Of a stretch of DNA of 64,000 nt, positions 42,511 through 51,062 are shown piece after piece. The stretch covers positions 1 through 64,000 of the forward strand of contig JBBSLL010000009.1 of the NCBI GenBank assembly GCA_038255255.1, written 5' to 3'. A model generated the notes under the pieces. The model had not been told where the DNA came from. It saw only the letters and a list, made by a program, of their open reading frames with translations, and did not search any database. Both the position numbers and the translations under genes were made by a program. Position 1 is the first letter of the stretch. Each line of letters opens with the position of its first letter. This DNA is from JBBQNY01 sp038255255. Lineage in GTDB: Bacteria > Pseudomonadota > Gammaproteobacteria > Xanthomonadales > Ahniellaceae.

Positions 42511-44304
42511 ATGAATTGCAGAATCCTCGTCGCATGCGTGTTCCTGCTGGTATGCAGCCGGGGGCTCGACGCCGCCCCCAGCGGGGCCGCTCGCTCGACC
42601 ACCGCAGTGCGGGAGCTCCACGCACTGTTCGAAGACGACTGGCAACGCCGGTTGCGCGAGAGCCCGATGCTCGCGAGCAATATCGGCGACGCGCGCTACA
42701 ACGACAGGTTGCCCGATCGCAGCCTCGAGGCCATCGGGAAACAGCAGTCGGGAGTGCGCGAGTCGCTGGCCCGACTCGAGGCCATCGATCGCAACGCGCT
42801 GGATCCCCAGGACCAGCTCAACCACGACATCTACGCGACGGTGCTGCGCAACGAAATCGCGGGTTTCCGGTTCCGCACCGAACTCATGCCGGTGGACCAG
42901 CGGGGCGGCCTGCACCAGTTCGCCGTCGGGGCGACGCAGTCGCTGCGCTTCGCCAGCGCGAAGGACTATCGCGACTGGACCGCGCGGCTGCGCGCTTTCG
43001 ACACGCTCACCGACCAGACCATCACGCTCATGCGCGAAGGCATGCGCACGGGCTGGACCCCTCCGCGCGCGATCATGTCGCGCGTGCCGAAGCAGATCGC
43101 GGAGCAGGCCGGCGCGACTCCCGAGACGAGCAGCTTCTACGCGCCCTTCCTGAAAATGCCCGAGTCGATTCCGTCCCGGGAGCAGACCGAATTGCGCGAC
43201 GACGGCAGGCAGGCAGTGGCGGAAGCCGTGCTGCCGTCGCTCAAGCGTTTCCAGAAGTTCTTCAATGAGGAATACCTCCCGGCCACGCGGGAAACGGTCG
43301 CGGCCGGCGAGTTGCCCGAAGGCAAGGCGTACTACGAGCACCTTGCGCGCAGCTACACCACCACCGCACTCAGCGCCGACGAGATCCACGCCATCGGCCT
43401 CGGCGAAGTCGCCCGCATCCGCGCCGCGATGGAAAAGATCCGCGTCGAGGTGAAGTTCGAGGGATCGCTGACCGAATTCTTCGAACACCTGCGTACCAAT
43501 CCGAAGTTCTTCCACGAGTCGCCCGACGAGCTGCTGACGGCGTACCGCGCGTTGACGCGGCGCATCGATCCGGAACTGGTCAAGGTATTCGGCAAACTCC
43601 CGCGAACGCCCTACGGCGTCATACCGATTCCGGCAGCCAGTGCGCCCGACACCACGACCGCGTACTACAACCGGCCGGCAGCGGACGGCAGCCGCGCCGG
43701 CAATTACTACGTCAACCTCTACAAGCCCGAGAGTCGCCCGACCTGGGAAATGATGCCGCTGTCCCTGCACGAAGCGATGCCGGGCCATCACCTGCAGATC
43801 GCCCTGTCGCTGGAGCAGCCCGGGCAGCCGATGTTCCGCCGGATGTCGCCGTTCACGGCGTTCGTCGAGGGCTGGGGCCTCTATGCCGAGCGCCTCGGCT
43901 ACGACATGGGCCTGTACGACGACCCGTACGACCGGATGGGCCAGCTCGCCTACGACATGTGGCGCGCCGTTCGCCTCGTGGTCGACACCGGCATGCATGC
44001 GAAAGGCTGGAGTCGCGAGCGCGCGATCGCGTATTTCAAGGACAACGCGCCGAAGACCGAGCAGGACATCGTCAACGAGATCGATCGCTACATCGGCACG
44101 CCGGGGCAGGCACTCGCCTACAAGATCGGGCAGCTCAAGATCAGCGAGCTGCGCGCGCGCGGCGAAGCGAAGCTCGGGGACGCGTTCGATGTACGCGCCT
44201 TCCACGATGAACTCATGAGTATCGGCGCCGTGCCGTTGTCGGTGCTTGAAGCGCACATGGACGCCTGGTTTGCGGAACAACCGTCAGGTGGGGCAAAGCC
44301 GTAG
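42511..44304 (+). CDS. DUF885 family exported peptidase-like protein
   Basis: A 597-residue protein from ATG 42511, with GGAG upstream; the GTG at 42478 lacks support. A signal peptide covers about 1-22. The DUF885 signature is clear: LHEAMPGHHLQIALSLE, a metallopeptidase-like HExxxGHH motif, followed by FVEGWGLYAERLGYDMGLY and EIDRYIGTPGQALAYKIGQL. Members are thought to be zinc-dependent carboxypeptidase-like enzymes, often periplasmic or lipoproteins. It is monocistronic and divergent from the propeller genes. Confidence 0.85.
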   Translation: MNCRILVACVFLLVCSRGLDAAPSGAARSTTAVRELHALFEDDWQRRLRESPMLASNIGDARYNDRLPDRSLEAIGKQQSGVRESLARLEAIDRNALDPQDQLNHDIYATVLRNEIAGFRFRTELMPVDQRGGLHQFAVGATQSLRFASAKDYRDWTARLRAFDTLTDQTITLMREGMRTGWTPPRAIMSRVPKQIAEQAGATPETSSFYAPFLKMPESIPSREQTELRDDGRQAVAEAVLPSLKRFQKFFNEEYLPATRETVAAGELPEGKAYYEHLARSYTTTALSADEIHAIGLGEVARIRAAMEKIRVEVKFEGSLTEFFEHLRTNPKFFHESPDELLTAYRALTRRIDPELVKVFGKLPRTPYGVIPIPAASAPDTTTAYYNRPAADGSRAGNYYVNLYKPESRPTWEMMPLSLHEAMPGHHLQIALSLEQPGQPMFRRMSPFTAFVEGWGLYAERLGYDMGLYDDPYDRMGQLAYDMWRAVRLVVDTGMHAKGWSRERAIAYFKDNAPKTEQDIVNEIDRYIGTPGQALAYKIGQLKISELRARGEAKLGDAFDVRAFHDELMSIGAVPLSVLEAHMDAWFAEQPSGGAKP

Positions 44305-44360
44305 GCGACAGATCAGGGTCCAGCAGGTCACCGCGCATCCACTAACCTGCGGCGAAGACC

Positions 44361-45599
44361 ATGCGCACCTCATCGCTGACAGCAGTAGACAGTGACGCCG
44401 CGAGGCAGATCCGCGCGATCGCCGACACCTGCGTCAAGTGCGGCCTCTGCATAGAGCGCTGCCCGAGCTACCGCGTACTGCAGCGCGAGCAGGACTCGCC
44501 GCGTGGTCGCATCGCGCTGGCCGACGCGCTGGCGCGCGGGCAGCTCGCCCCGGACGATCCCGGCGCACTCGCCGCGCTCGACCGCTGCCTCAACTGCGGA
44601 ACCTGCACGCGCGTGTGCCCCGCGAACGTCGACTACGCCCAATTGATCGACCTGACCCGCGCAGCGTTTCCTGCGCCGCAGCCGATCGCCCGACGAGCCG
44701 CGCGCTGGCTGACGCGGCATCGCAACCTGCTGCGCGCGTTGCGACCCATGGCGCGCGTGGCGCGGCGCAGTGCCCTGCTGCGGCGTCTGCTGCCACGCGC
44801 AGTACCGCTGCGCGATGCGCTCGCGACGGTCGCGATCGGGTCCGACGCAACGCCGGTCCCGGACTTCACTGCCGCGACGGGCCCGCGGCGTGGAGCGGTC
44901 GCACTGTTTCGCGGATGCGTCGCCGGCGTGCTCGATGCCGACACGCAGCAGGCCGCAATACGTGTGCTCACGCGGCTCGGATACGACGTCCATGCGCCGG
45001 GCGGCGATCATTGCTGCGGCGCGCTCGATCGCCATCACGGTCAGGCGGATCAGGCGCGCGATCGCGCCCAGGACGCGCGCATGCGCTACCACGCGCTGCC
45101 GGTGGACCAGGTACTGGGTTCGGCCACCGGTTGCCATGCGCAACTGCGCGATGCCGTGTTCGCGGAGTCCGGTCCTGCGTTCGACGACCTGTTCGCGTTC
45201 CTCGATCGCGACGAGTTGCTGCCCACGTTGACGTTCCGCGCATTGACCATGCGCGTGGCGCTGCACGTGCCGTGCACGCAGCGCGACACGCCGGGAAGCC
45301 TGGCGGCGCTGGCGCGCGTGCTCAGCCGCATCCCTGGCCTCGACATCGTGCAGCTGCCCGAAGAACCTGCCTGCTGCGGGGCCGCGGGCTCGTACTTCGC
45401 GGATCACCCGCAGGTGGCCAACGCGCTGCGCGCGGAGCGCGTGGCGCACCTGGAAGCTGCCGCACCGATGCGAGTGCTGACCAGCAACATCGGCTGCCGG
45501 ATGCATCTGGCCGCAGGCCTGGCAGCAGCCGGCAACACCGCAACCGTGGTTCACCCCATTACCTTGCTCGACCTGTCCCTGCGAGAATCCCTCACGTGA
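44361..45599 (+). CDS. glcF: Glycolate-oxidase-type iron-sulfur subunit (GlcF-like)
   Basis: A 412-residue protein from ATG 44361. Two [4Fe-4S] ferredoxin motifs are present: CVKCGLCIERCPSY and CLNCGTCTRVCPANV. Two CCG domains follow: GGDHCCGALDRHHG and EEPACCGAAGSYFADHP, with NIGCRMHLA. It passes electrons from an FAD dehydrogenase to the quinone pool. No glcD or glcE lies in the window, so the flavin partner is elsewhere and could serve lactate or another hydroxy acid. Its stop codon overlaps the coq7 start. Confidence 0.88.
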   Translation: MRTSSLTAVDSDAARQIRAIADTCVKCGLCIERCPSYRVLQREQDSPRGRIALADALARGQLAPDDPGALAALDRCLNCGTCTRVCPANVDYAQLIDLTRAAFPAPQPIARRAARWLTRHRNLLRALRPMARVARRSALLRRLLPRAVPLRDALATVAIGSDATPVPDFTAATGPRRGAVALFRGCVAGVLDADTQQAAIRVLTRLGYDVHAPGGDHCCGALDRHHGQADQARDRAQDARMRYHALPVDQVLGSATGCHAQLRDAVFAESGPAFDDLFAFLDRDELLPTLTFRALTMRVALHVPCTQRDTPGSLAALARVLSRIPGLDIVQLPEEPACCGAAGSYFADHPQVANALRAERVAHLEAAAPMRVLTSNIGCRMHLAAGLAAAGNTATVVHPITLLDLSLRESLT

Positions 45600-46243
45600 C
45601 CGAATCCCGCCAACTCGACGCCACCGACCGCCTGCTCGCGGGATTCCAGCGCGCGCTCGCCACCACGTTTGGCCCTGCTCCGTCACTGCAACGCGCCGAT
45701 CCGGCCGCGGGCAAGGCCGAAGGCGTGCTCGACGGGGCCGAACGCAGACATTCCGCCGGGCTCATGCGTGTCAACCACGTTGGCGAGGTCTGCGCGCAGG
45801 CGCTCTATCTCGGGCAGGCTGCTTTGGCACGCGATCCGGCGACGCGCGCGCATCTGCTCCATGCCGCCGACGAGGAAGGCGAGCACCTGGCCTGGTGCCA
45901 GGCGCGGCTCGATGCCCTGAACGACCGGCCGAGCCTGCTCAATCCGCTCTGGTTCGCCAGCAGTTTTGCGATCGGTGCTCTGGCCGCGCTCGGCGACGAC
46001 AAGCGCAGCCTCGGCTTCGTGGTCGAGACCGAACGCCAGGTCGAAGCGCACCTGCATGAGCACTTGCAGCGATTGCCGCCCTCCGATGCGAAGAGCCGCG
46101 CGGTGCTTGCGCAGATGAAAGCCGACGAGGCTGCGCACGCCGAGGCTGCCGACGCGCGCGGCGCCGAGCCGCTGCCCTGGCCCGTGCCCTCCCTCATGAC
46201 CGCCGCCGCGAGCATCATGCGCTTCGTCGCCTACCGCGTCTGA
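45596..46243 (+). CDS. coq7: Coq7-type demethoxyubiquinone hydroxylase
   Basis: A 215-residue protein from GTG 45596, overlapping the glcF stop as GTGA. A di-iron protein: MRVNHVGEVCAQALYLGQA, HAADEEGEHLAW, and the second pair in METERQVEAHLHEH-like VVETERQVEAHLHEHLQRLP with KADEAAHAEAA. It hydroxylates a late ubiquinone intermediate at the inner membrane. Length is normal for the bacterial form (about 215 residues). Coupling to glcF suggests a common need for the quinone pool. Confidence 0.94.
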   Translation: MTESRQLDATDRLLAGFQRALATTFGPAPSLQRADPAAGKAEGVLDGAERRHSAGLMRVNHVGEVCAQALYLGQAALARDPATRAHLLHAADEEGEHLAWCQARLDALNDRPSLLNPLWFASSFAIGALAALGDDKRSLGFVVETERQVEAHLHEHLQRLPPSDAKSRAVLAQMKADEAAHAEAADARGAEPLPWPVPSLMTAAASIMRFVAYRV

Positions 46244-46268
46244 TGAACGCGCTGAGCATCCGCTTTAC

Positions 46269-46318
46269 CTTCGCCCCGCTTGCGGGGAGAAGGTGGCGCG
46301 AAGCGCCGGATGAGGGGC
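46269..46318 (-). repeat. Intergenic repeat with CCCCGC-GCGGGG hairpin
   Basis: On the minus strand it reads CCTCATCCGGCGCTTCGCGCCACCTTCTCCCCGCAAGCGGGG. This is the common proteobacterial intergenic repeat type, also found at 59124-59255. The hairpin is CCCCGC TT GCGGGG at 46274-46287. Confidence 0.75.
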
Positions 46319-46340
46319 CGCCTGCAATGCGCAAGTACTG

Positions 46341-47330
46341 ATGAAGGTACTGGTCACCGGCAGCACCGGCTTCCTCGGCGGCGCGGTCTGTCGCGCGCTT
46401 CAGGCGCGCGGCGACGAAGTGCGTGGCCTGTCGAGAACCCCGGCACCGGCGCTGGCCGCGCTCGGTATCGAACAGCACGTGGGCGACATCGCAAGCCTCG
46501 ACGCGGTGGTTGAGGCGAGCTTCGGCGTCGATGCCATCGTCCACACGGCAGCCAAGGCCGGCGCGTGGGGCCGGCTCGAGGACTTCTACGCCGCCAACGT
46601 CACGGGCACCGACAACGTGCTGGCCGCGTGCGATCTGAACGGTATACGAAGGCTCGTCCACACCTCGTCGCCCGCGGTCGTGCATGGTGGCGAAGATCTC
46701 GAGGGCGTCGACGAGACGCATCCGTACCCGGCGCGCCATCGCGCGCACTATCCGGCGACCAAGGCGATCGCGGAACGTCGCGTGCTGGCGGCCAACGGTC
46801 CGGAACTCGCGACCGTCGCCTTGCGACCGCACCTCATCTGGGGGCCGGGCGATCATCACCTGCTGCCGCGCCTCGAAGCCCGCGCGCGCGCCGGCCGCCT
46901 GCGCTTCGTGGGCGACGGGAAGAACCGCATCGACACGATCTACATCGACAACGCGGTCGACGCGCATCTCGCAGCGCTCGACCGGCTCGACATCGGCTCC
47001 GCGTGCGCGGGGCGCGCGTACTTCCTGACGCAGGACCAGCCGATGCCGATCGCGGACGTGGTCAATGCGCTCCTGCGCACGGTCGGTTTTCCACCCGAAA
47101 CGCACTGCATCTCGCGCCGCACCGCGCACGCGTTCGGCTCGGTGTTCGAAGGGGTGTGGAATGTGTTGCGCCTCGGCGGCGAACCGCCGATGACGCGCTT
47201 CATCGCCGAGCAGCTGTCGACTGCTCACTGGTTTGACATCAGCGCCGCCAGGCGCGACCTCGGCTACCAGCCGCGCGTCAGCTTCGCCGAAGGCCTCGCC
47301 CGCCTCACCACCGGGCAGCCGCGCAGGTAA
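46341..47330 (+). CDS. oleD: NAD(P)-dependent epimerase/reductase, OleD-like
   Basis: A 329-residue short-chain dehydrogenase of the extended type from ATG 46341. The Rossmann motif GSTGFLGG is at the start, and the active site is YPATKAIAE. Phrases such as AAKAGAWG, ANVTGTDNVLAAC and RPHLIWGPGDHHLLPRLEAR match OleD, the 2-alkyl-3-oxoalkanoate reductase of long-chain olefin synthesis in Xanthomonas. No oleA, oleB or oleC is adjacent, so the substrate may differ; the symbol is provisional. Confidence 0.78.
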   Translation: MKVLVTGSTGFLGGAVCRALQARGDEVRGLSRTPAPALAALGIEQHVGDIASLDAVVEASFGVDAIVHTAAKAGAWGRLEDFYAANVTGTDNVLAACDLNGIRRLVHTSSPAVVHGGEDLEGVDETHPYPARHRAHYPATKAIAERRVLAANGPELATVALRPHLIWGPGDHHLLPRLEARARAGRLRFVGDGKNRIDTIYIDNAVDAHLAALDRLDIGSACAGRAYFLTQDQPMPIADVVNALLRTVGFPPETHCISRRTAHAFGSVFEGVWNVLRLGGEPPMTRFIAEQLSTAHWFDISAARRDLGYQPRVSFAEGLARLTTGQPRR

Positions 47331-47352
47331 CGCTGCTGCAGCCACGGTCGCC

Positions 47353-49011
47353 TTACGGGTTCGCGAGCCCGGCGGTGTCCGGCCGCAGCGCCGAGATAGC
47401 AGCCGCGAGATCCGCGACGACATTGTCCGGCCCGACCAGGCCCAGCACGCCCGCCTTGGTCAGCTTCGCGGACACGCGCGGATTGGCGCCGGCGAGGATC
47501 ACCCGCACGCCCCGCTTCTGGAGATCGGAGATTGCCTCCTCGAGACTCTGCATGCCCGTGATGTCGATGAAGGGAATGCCATCCATGCGCACGATCACTG
47601 CCTTCGGATCGGCGTGCGTGTGCGCGAGCGCGCGCTGGAAGTTCTCGACTGCACCGAAGAACAAAGGACCGGTGACTGCGAACACCATGACGCCATCCGG
47701 AACCGCCAGTCCGCGCAACGACAATTCATCGTTCAACTCCGCGCCGCTCGCCTGCGTGACCGCGACGCTGGACGCCATGCGCCGCATGAACTGCAGCATC
47801 GCCAGGATCACGCCGATGTTGACCGCGATCACCAGGTCCGCGAACACCGTCAGCCCGAAGGTCACCAGCAGGATCGCCACATCGGCGCGCGGCGCGCGGC
47901 GCAGCATGCGCACGAAGTGCCGGGCCTCGCTCATGTTCCAGGCCACCACGAACAGGATCGCGGCGAGCACGGCGAGCGGGATGTGCACCGCCAGCGGTGC
48001 GAGCGACACCAGCACCAGCACCAGGAACAGCGCGTGCACGATGCCCGACAGTGGGCCGCTGCCGCCATTGCGCACATTCGTGGCGGTGCGCGCCAGGGCG
48101 CCGGTGGCCGCGAAGCCACCGAACAGCGGCGCCGCCAGGTTGGCGAGCCCTTGGCCGATCAATTCCTGGTTGGAATCGTGGCGGGTGCCGGTCATGCCGT
48201 CGGCCACCACCGCCGACAGCAGCGATTCGATCGCGCCGAGCATCGCGATGGTGAAGGCAGGACCCATGAGCACCAGCACCTTGTCCAGGGTGACTGTCGG
48301 GAATCCCATCGCAGGCAACCCCTGCGGGATGCCGCCAAAAGCCGAGCCGATGGTGGCTACTCCATCCCATTGCGCGAACGCCTGCGCCAGCGTCGCCGCC
48401 AGCAGCGCAACCAGCGGCGCGGGCACCTTGCCGATCACCGGCAGCCGCGGCACCACCAGCAGCAGCGCGAGCGAGCCGCAGGCCAGCGCGGTCGTCGCCG
48501 GATGTAGCCCAGGCAATGCGACCACGAGGTTCCGCAACTTGTCGTGGAAATGCGCGCCCGCGATCGGCCCGACGCCGAAAAATTCCTGCCACTGCCCCAC
48601 AAAGATGATCACCGCGATGCCTGCGGTAAATCCGAGGATGACCGGAGCCGGTATGAACTTGATCGCGGCGCCCACCCGCGCGATGCCGAACAGCAGCAGC
48701 ATGAGGCCCGCCATCAGCGTGGCGATCTGCAATCCCTCGATGCCGTGCTCTGCGGTCACCGCCGCGAGGATCACGATGAAGGCACCGGTCGGTCCGCCGA
48801 TCTGGTAGCGGCTGCCGCCGGCGATCGACACCACGATGCCCGCGACGATCGCGGTGTAGATGCCCTGCTCGGGCTTGGCGCCCGAGGCGATCGCGAAGGC
48901 CATTGCCAGCGGCAACGCCACCACGCCGACGATCACGCCGGACACGGCGTTGCGCAGCCAGTGCGGGCGCCCCAGCAGGCCCGCCCGATACGCTTCGGCC
49001 AGCGCGATCAT
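47353..49011 (-). CDS. SulP-family anion transporter with STAS domain
   Basis: A 552-residue protein from ATG 49011. About twelve to fourteen membrane helices (residues 20-420) include GGPTGAFIVILAAV and FGGFAATGALARTATNVRNG, typical SulP motifs. A C-terminal STAS domain (about 440-545) has VIVRMDGIPFIDITGMQSLE. Family members move sulfate, bicarbonate or dicarboxylates; the substrate here cannot be read. It lies six bases after terC and is probably co-transcribed with it. Confidence 0.9.
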   Translation of the reverse strand: MIALAEAYRAGLLGRPHWLRNAVSGVIVGVVALPLAMAFAIASGAKPEQGIYTAIVAGIVVSIAGGSRYQIGGPTGAFIVILAAVTAEHGIEGLQIATLMAGLMLLLFGIARVGAAIKFIPAPVILGFTAGIAVIIFVGQWQEFFGVGPIAGAHFHDKLRNLVVALPGLHPATTALACGSLALLLVVPRLPVIGKVPAPLVALLAATLAQAFAQWDGVATIGSAFGGIPQGLPAMGFPTVTLDKVLVLMGPAFTIAMLGAIESLLSAVVADGMTGTRHDSNQELIGQGLANLAAPLFGGFAATGALARTATNVRNGGSGPLSGIVHALFLVLVLVSLAPLAVHIPLAVLAAILFVVAWNMSEARHFVRMLRRAPRADVAILLVTFGLTVFADLVIAVNIGVILAMLQFMRRMASSVAVTQASGAELNDELSLRGLAVPDGVMVFAVTGPLFFGAVENFQRALAHTHADPKAVIVRMDGIPFIDITGMQSLEEAISDLQKRGVRVILAGANPRVSAKLTKAGVLGLVGPDNVVADLAAAISALRPDTAGLANP

Positions 49012-49017
49012 GACCCG

Positions 49018-49839
49018 CTAGGGCGATCCCGCAGCCGGCAACGGGTGGGTGGCGCGAGCCGATCCACAGGTCGGGCATCGAGCGACCCCATCCGGCTCGT
49101 AGGGGTCGCGAAGGTCCACGGGTTTGACCGCCGACCTCCGCGTGCGGATATTGAGCACCTCGATGGCCAGCGCAAAAGCCATCGCGCCGTAGACGTAACC
49201 CTTCGGGATGTGGTGGCCGAAGCCATCGGCGACGAGCACCACGCCGATAACGAACAGGAAGCCCAGCGCCAGCATCTTGACCGTCGGGTGCGCCGACACG
49301 AAGCGCGAAATGACGCCCGCGAACGCCATCATCAAGGCCACCGACACCACCACCGCCGCCACCATCACCGCAAGCTCGTCGACCATGCCGACCGCGGTGA
49401 TGATCGAATCGAGCGAGAACACCGCATCGATCACGATGATCTGCATGATCACCGCGGCGAACGTTGCGCGAACCGTCGACGAGGCGTGGCCCGGCTCGCC
49501 CTCCATCAGCTGGTGCATCTCCTTCGTGCTTTTCCACAGCAGGAATGCGCCGCCGGCCAGCAGGATCAGGTCACGGCCGGTGAATCCCTGGTCGAACGCC
49601 GTGAACAGCACCGCGGTCAGGCCCACCAGCCATGTCAGCGTGAACAGCAGGCCGATGCGCATGAACATCGCGAGGAACAGGCCGATGCGGCGCGCCGTCG
49701 CACGCTTCTCCGGCGGCAGCTTGTCCACCAGGATCGAGATGAAGACGATGTTGTCGATGCCGAGCACCAGCTCGAGCGCGGTGAGCGTCGCGAATGCGAT
49801 CCACATCTGCGGATCGCTGAGGAGTTCCATGTAAGGCAT
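49018..49839 (-). CDS. TerC-family membrane protein
   Basis: A 273-residue protein from ATG 49839; ATG 49830 is the other choice. TerC signatures: LTALELVLGIDNIVFISILVD, LAGGAFLLWKSTKEMH, and VFSLDSIITAVGMVD, with Asp residues in helices. About seven helices. TerC/Alx proteins export manganese, supporting secreted metalloenzymes, and some give tellurite resistance. The C-terminus has a soluble tail of about 45 residues with CPTCGSARAT, a single CxxC that is unusual for this family. It is followed by the SulP gene. Confidence 0.88.
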   Translation of the reverse strand: MPYMELLSDPQMWIAFATLTALELVLGIDNIVFISILVDKLPPEKRATARRIGLFLAMFMRIGLLFTLTWLVGLTAVLFTAFDQGFTGRDLILLAGGAFLLWKSTKEMHQLMEGEPGHASSTVRATFAAVIMQIIVIDAVFSLDSIITAVGMVDELAVMVAAVVVSVALMMAFAGVISRFVSAHPTVKMLALGFLFVIGVVLVADGFGHHIPKGYVYGAMAFALAIEVLNIRTRRSAVKPVDLRDPYEPDGVARCPTCGSARATHPLPAAGSP

Positions 49840-49921
49840 GAGGCGGAGTCCGTCGGGTGGGGCGGGCATGCGGCAGCTTGTGCGCCGGGTGCACCGCTAC
49901 CAACCCTATCCTATTCAACCT

Positions 49922-51043
49922 TCAGCGCGACGGGTCCGGCGTTTCGAGTGCGCGGAACTCGCGCTCGACGAGCGGCACCAGCGCGGCCGTGAAGCGGTCC
50001 GCTTCCGACGCGGACAGGTGCGACCACTCGGGAAGCTCGTAACCCTGCAGCTCCGGATGATCCTCGAAGTGGATGCCGGGCGCGCCGGTGCGGGCCAGCA
50101 GCAGGTCCCACGTTTCGGCGCGCGGCAGGTACTTCTGCTCGAACGCGTAGTATTCGCCGTCGCTGGGCGGGCGCAGCCACAGCACGCGCACGCCGCGTTT
50201 GCGCAGCGTGGCGACTGCTGCAGCAGCCTTGGTTATCTGTGCGTCGATGGCTTTCGCCTTCTTCTCCGGGGTGTCCATGCCGGGCAAGGGCCCGCCAAAA
50301 TCCTGGGCCCAGATTTTTCGCGTCAATGCCCGGTAGTCCGCGTCGGTTTCGATCTTGCGCCACATGCGCGTATTGCGATCGGCATCGGCCGTGCTGAGCC
50401 TGCGCACCCTGATGCTTTGCCTCACGCCCGGGCGCGCCGGCCACGGCTGGCGCATGACCACAGTGGCAAGCGCGAAGTCCGGCTCGTAGAACGCGAGGAA
50501 AGGTTCCAGCAAGTGCATCGACAGCCAGTTGCCCATGCGCTGCGACGGCCCCTGTTTGCGATAGAGCTCGAACGCGCTGCCGCGGTAGGCGAAGCCGCTG
50601 AAGAACACGTCGGGCGCCACGCCGATCAGCAACCGACCCGTAAAGTCGGGATCGGCGGCAAGGTCCTCGAGCACGGGCACGGGCGACGTGCCCTCCAGCG
50701 CGAGCTGGATAGGGCGCTCGCCCGTGAGCTTTTCCCACACCGGCAACTGCACGTCGAACAGCACGCGCGATGCACCGGCCAGCACCGTCTTGTCTCCTTC
50801 ACCGTTGTCGATGCGCCTGCGCTGCTGCACCCACTGCCCGTCGCTGTTGCGATACGAGGGTGTGGCACCGAAAGCGCGCCAGTGCCATTCCCAGGCGCCG
50901 ACCAGCAGCGCGGCGGCGAGTACCGCGAAGGCGAGCAGGCGGCCCCACGGCTGCATGGGGATGTCGCGCACCGGCACAGGCTGTGCGACGCCGGGACGGT
51001 CCGATGCGGTCAGGCGCACGAAGCCGGGCCGATGCGGCTGCAT
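49922..51043 (-). CDS. SGNH-type acetyltransferase-like exported protein (AlgJ/AlgX-like)
   Basis: A 373-residue protein from ATG 51043, with GAGG five bases upstream; the longer frame overlaps the MBOAT gene. One N-terminal helix at about 27-48 would leave the rest in the periplasm. LAGASRVLFDVQLPVWE supplies the SGNH nucleophile Ser; a C-terminal EWSHLSASEADRF supplies His. This AlgJ/AlgX-type protein pairs with the MBOAT protein just upstream. Together they move acetyl groups onto an exported polysaccharide or peptidoglycan. No alginate or exopolysaccharide synthesis genes are near, so the target is unknown. Confidence 0.82.
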   Translation of the reverse strand: MQPHRPGFVRLTASDRPGVAQPVPVRDIPMQPWGRLLAFAVLAAALLVGAWEWHWRAFGATPSYRNSDGQWVQQRRRIDNGEGDKTVLAGASRVLFDVQLPVWEKLTGERPIQLALEGTSPVPVLEDLAADPDFTGRLLIGVAPDVFFSGFAYRGSAFELYRKQGPSQRMGNWLSMHLLEPFLAFYEPDFALATVVMRQPWPARPGVRQSIRVRRLSTADADRNTRMWRKIETDADYRALTRKIWAQDFGGPLPGMDTPEKKAKAIDAQITKAAAAVATLRKRGVRVLWLRPPSDGEYYAFEQKYLPRAETWDLLLARTGAPGIHFEDHPELQGYELPEWSHLSASEADRFTAALVPLVEREFRALETPDPSR

Positions 51044-51062
51044 GTCAGCCTCGCGCGCCGGG

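Noticed and set aside
47375..48808. Plus-strand open frames opposite the SulP gene
   Set aside because: The minus strand encodes a complete transporter with STAS domain; these are shadows.
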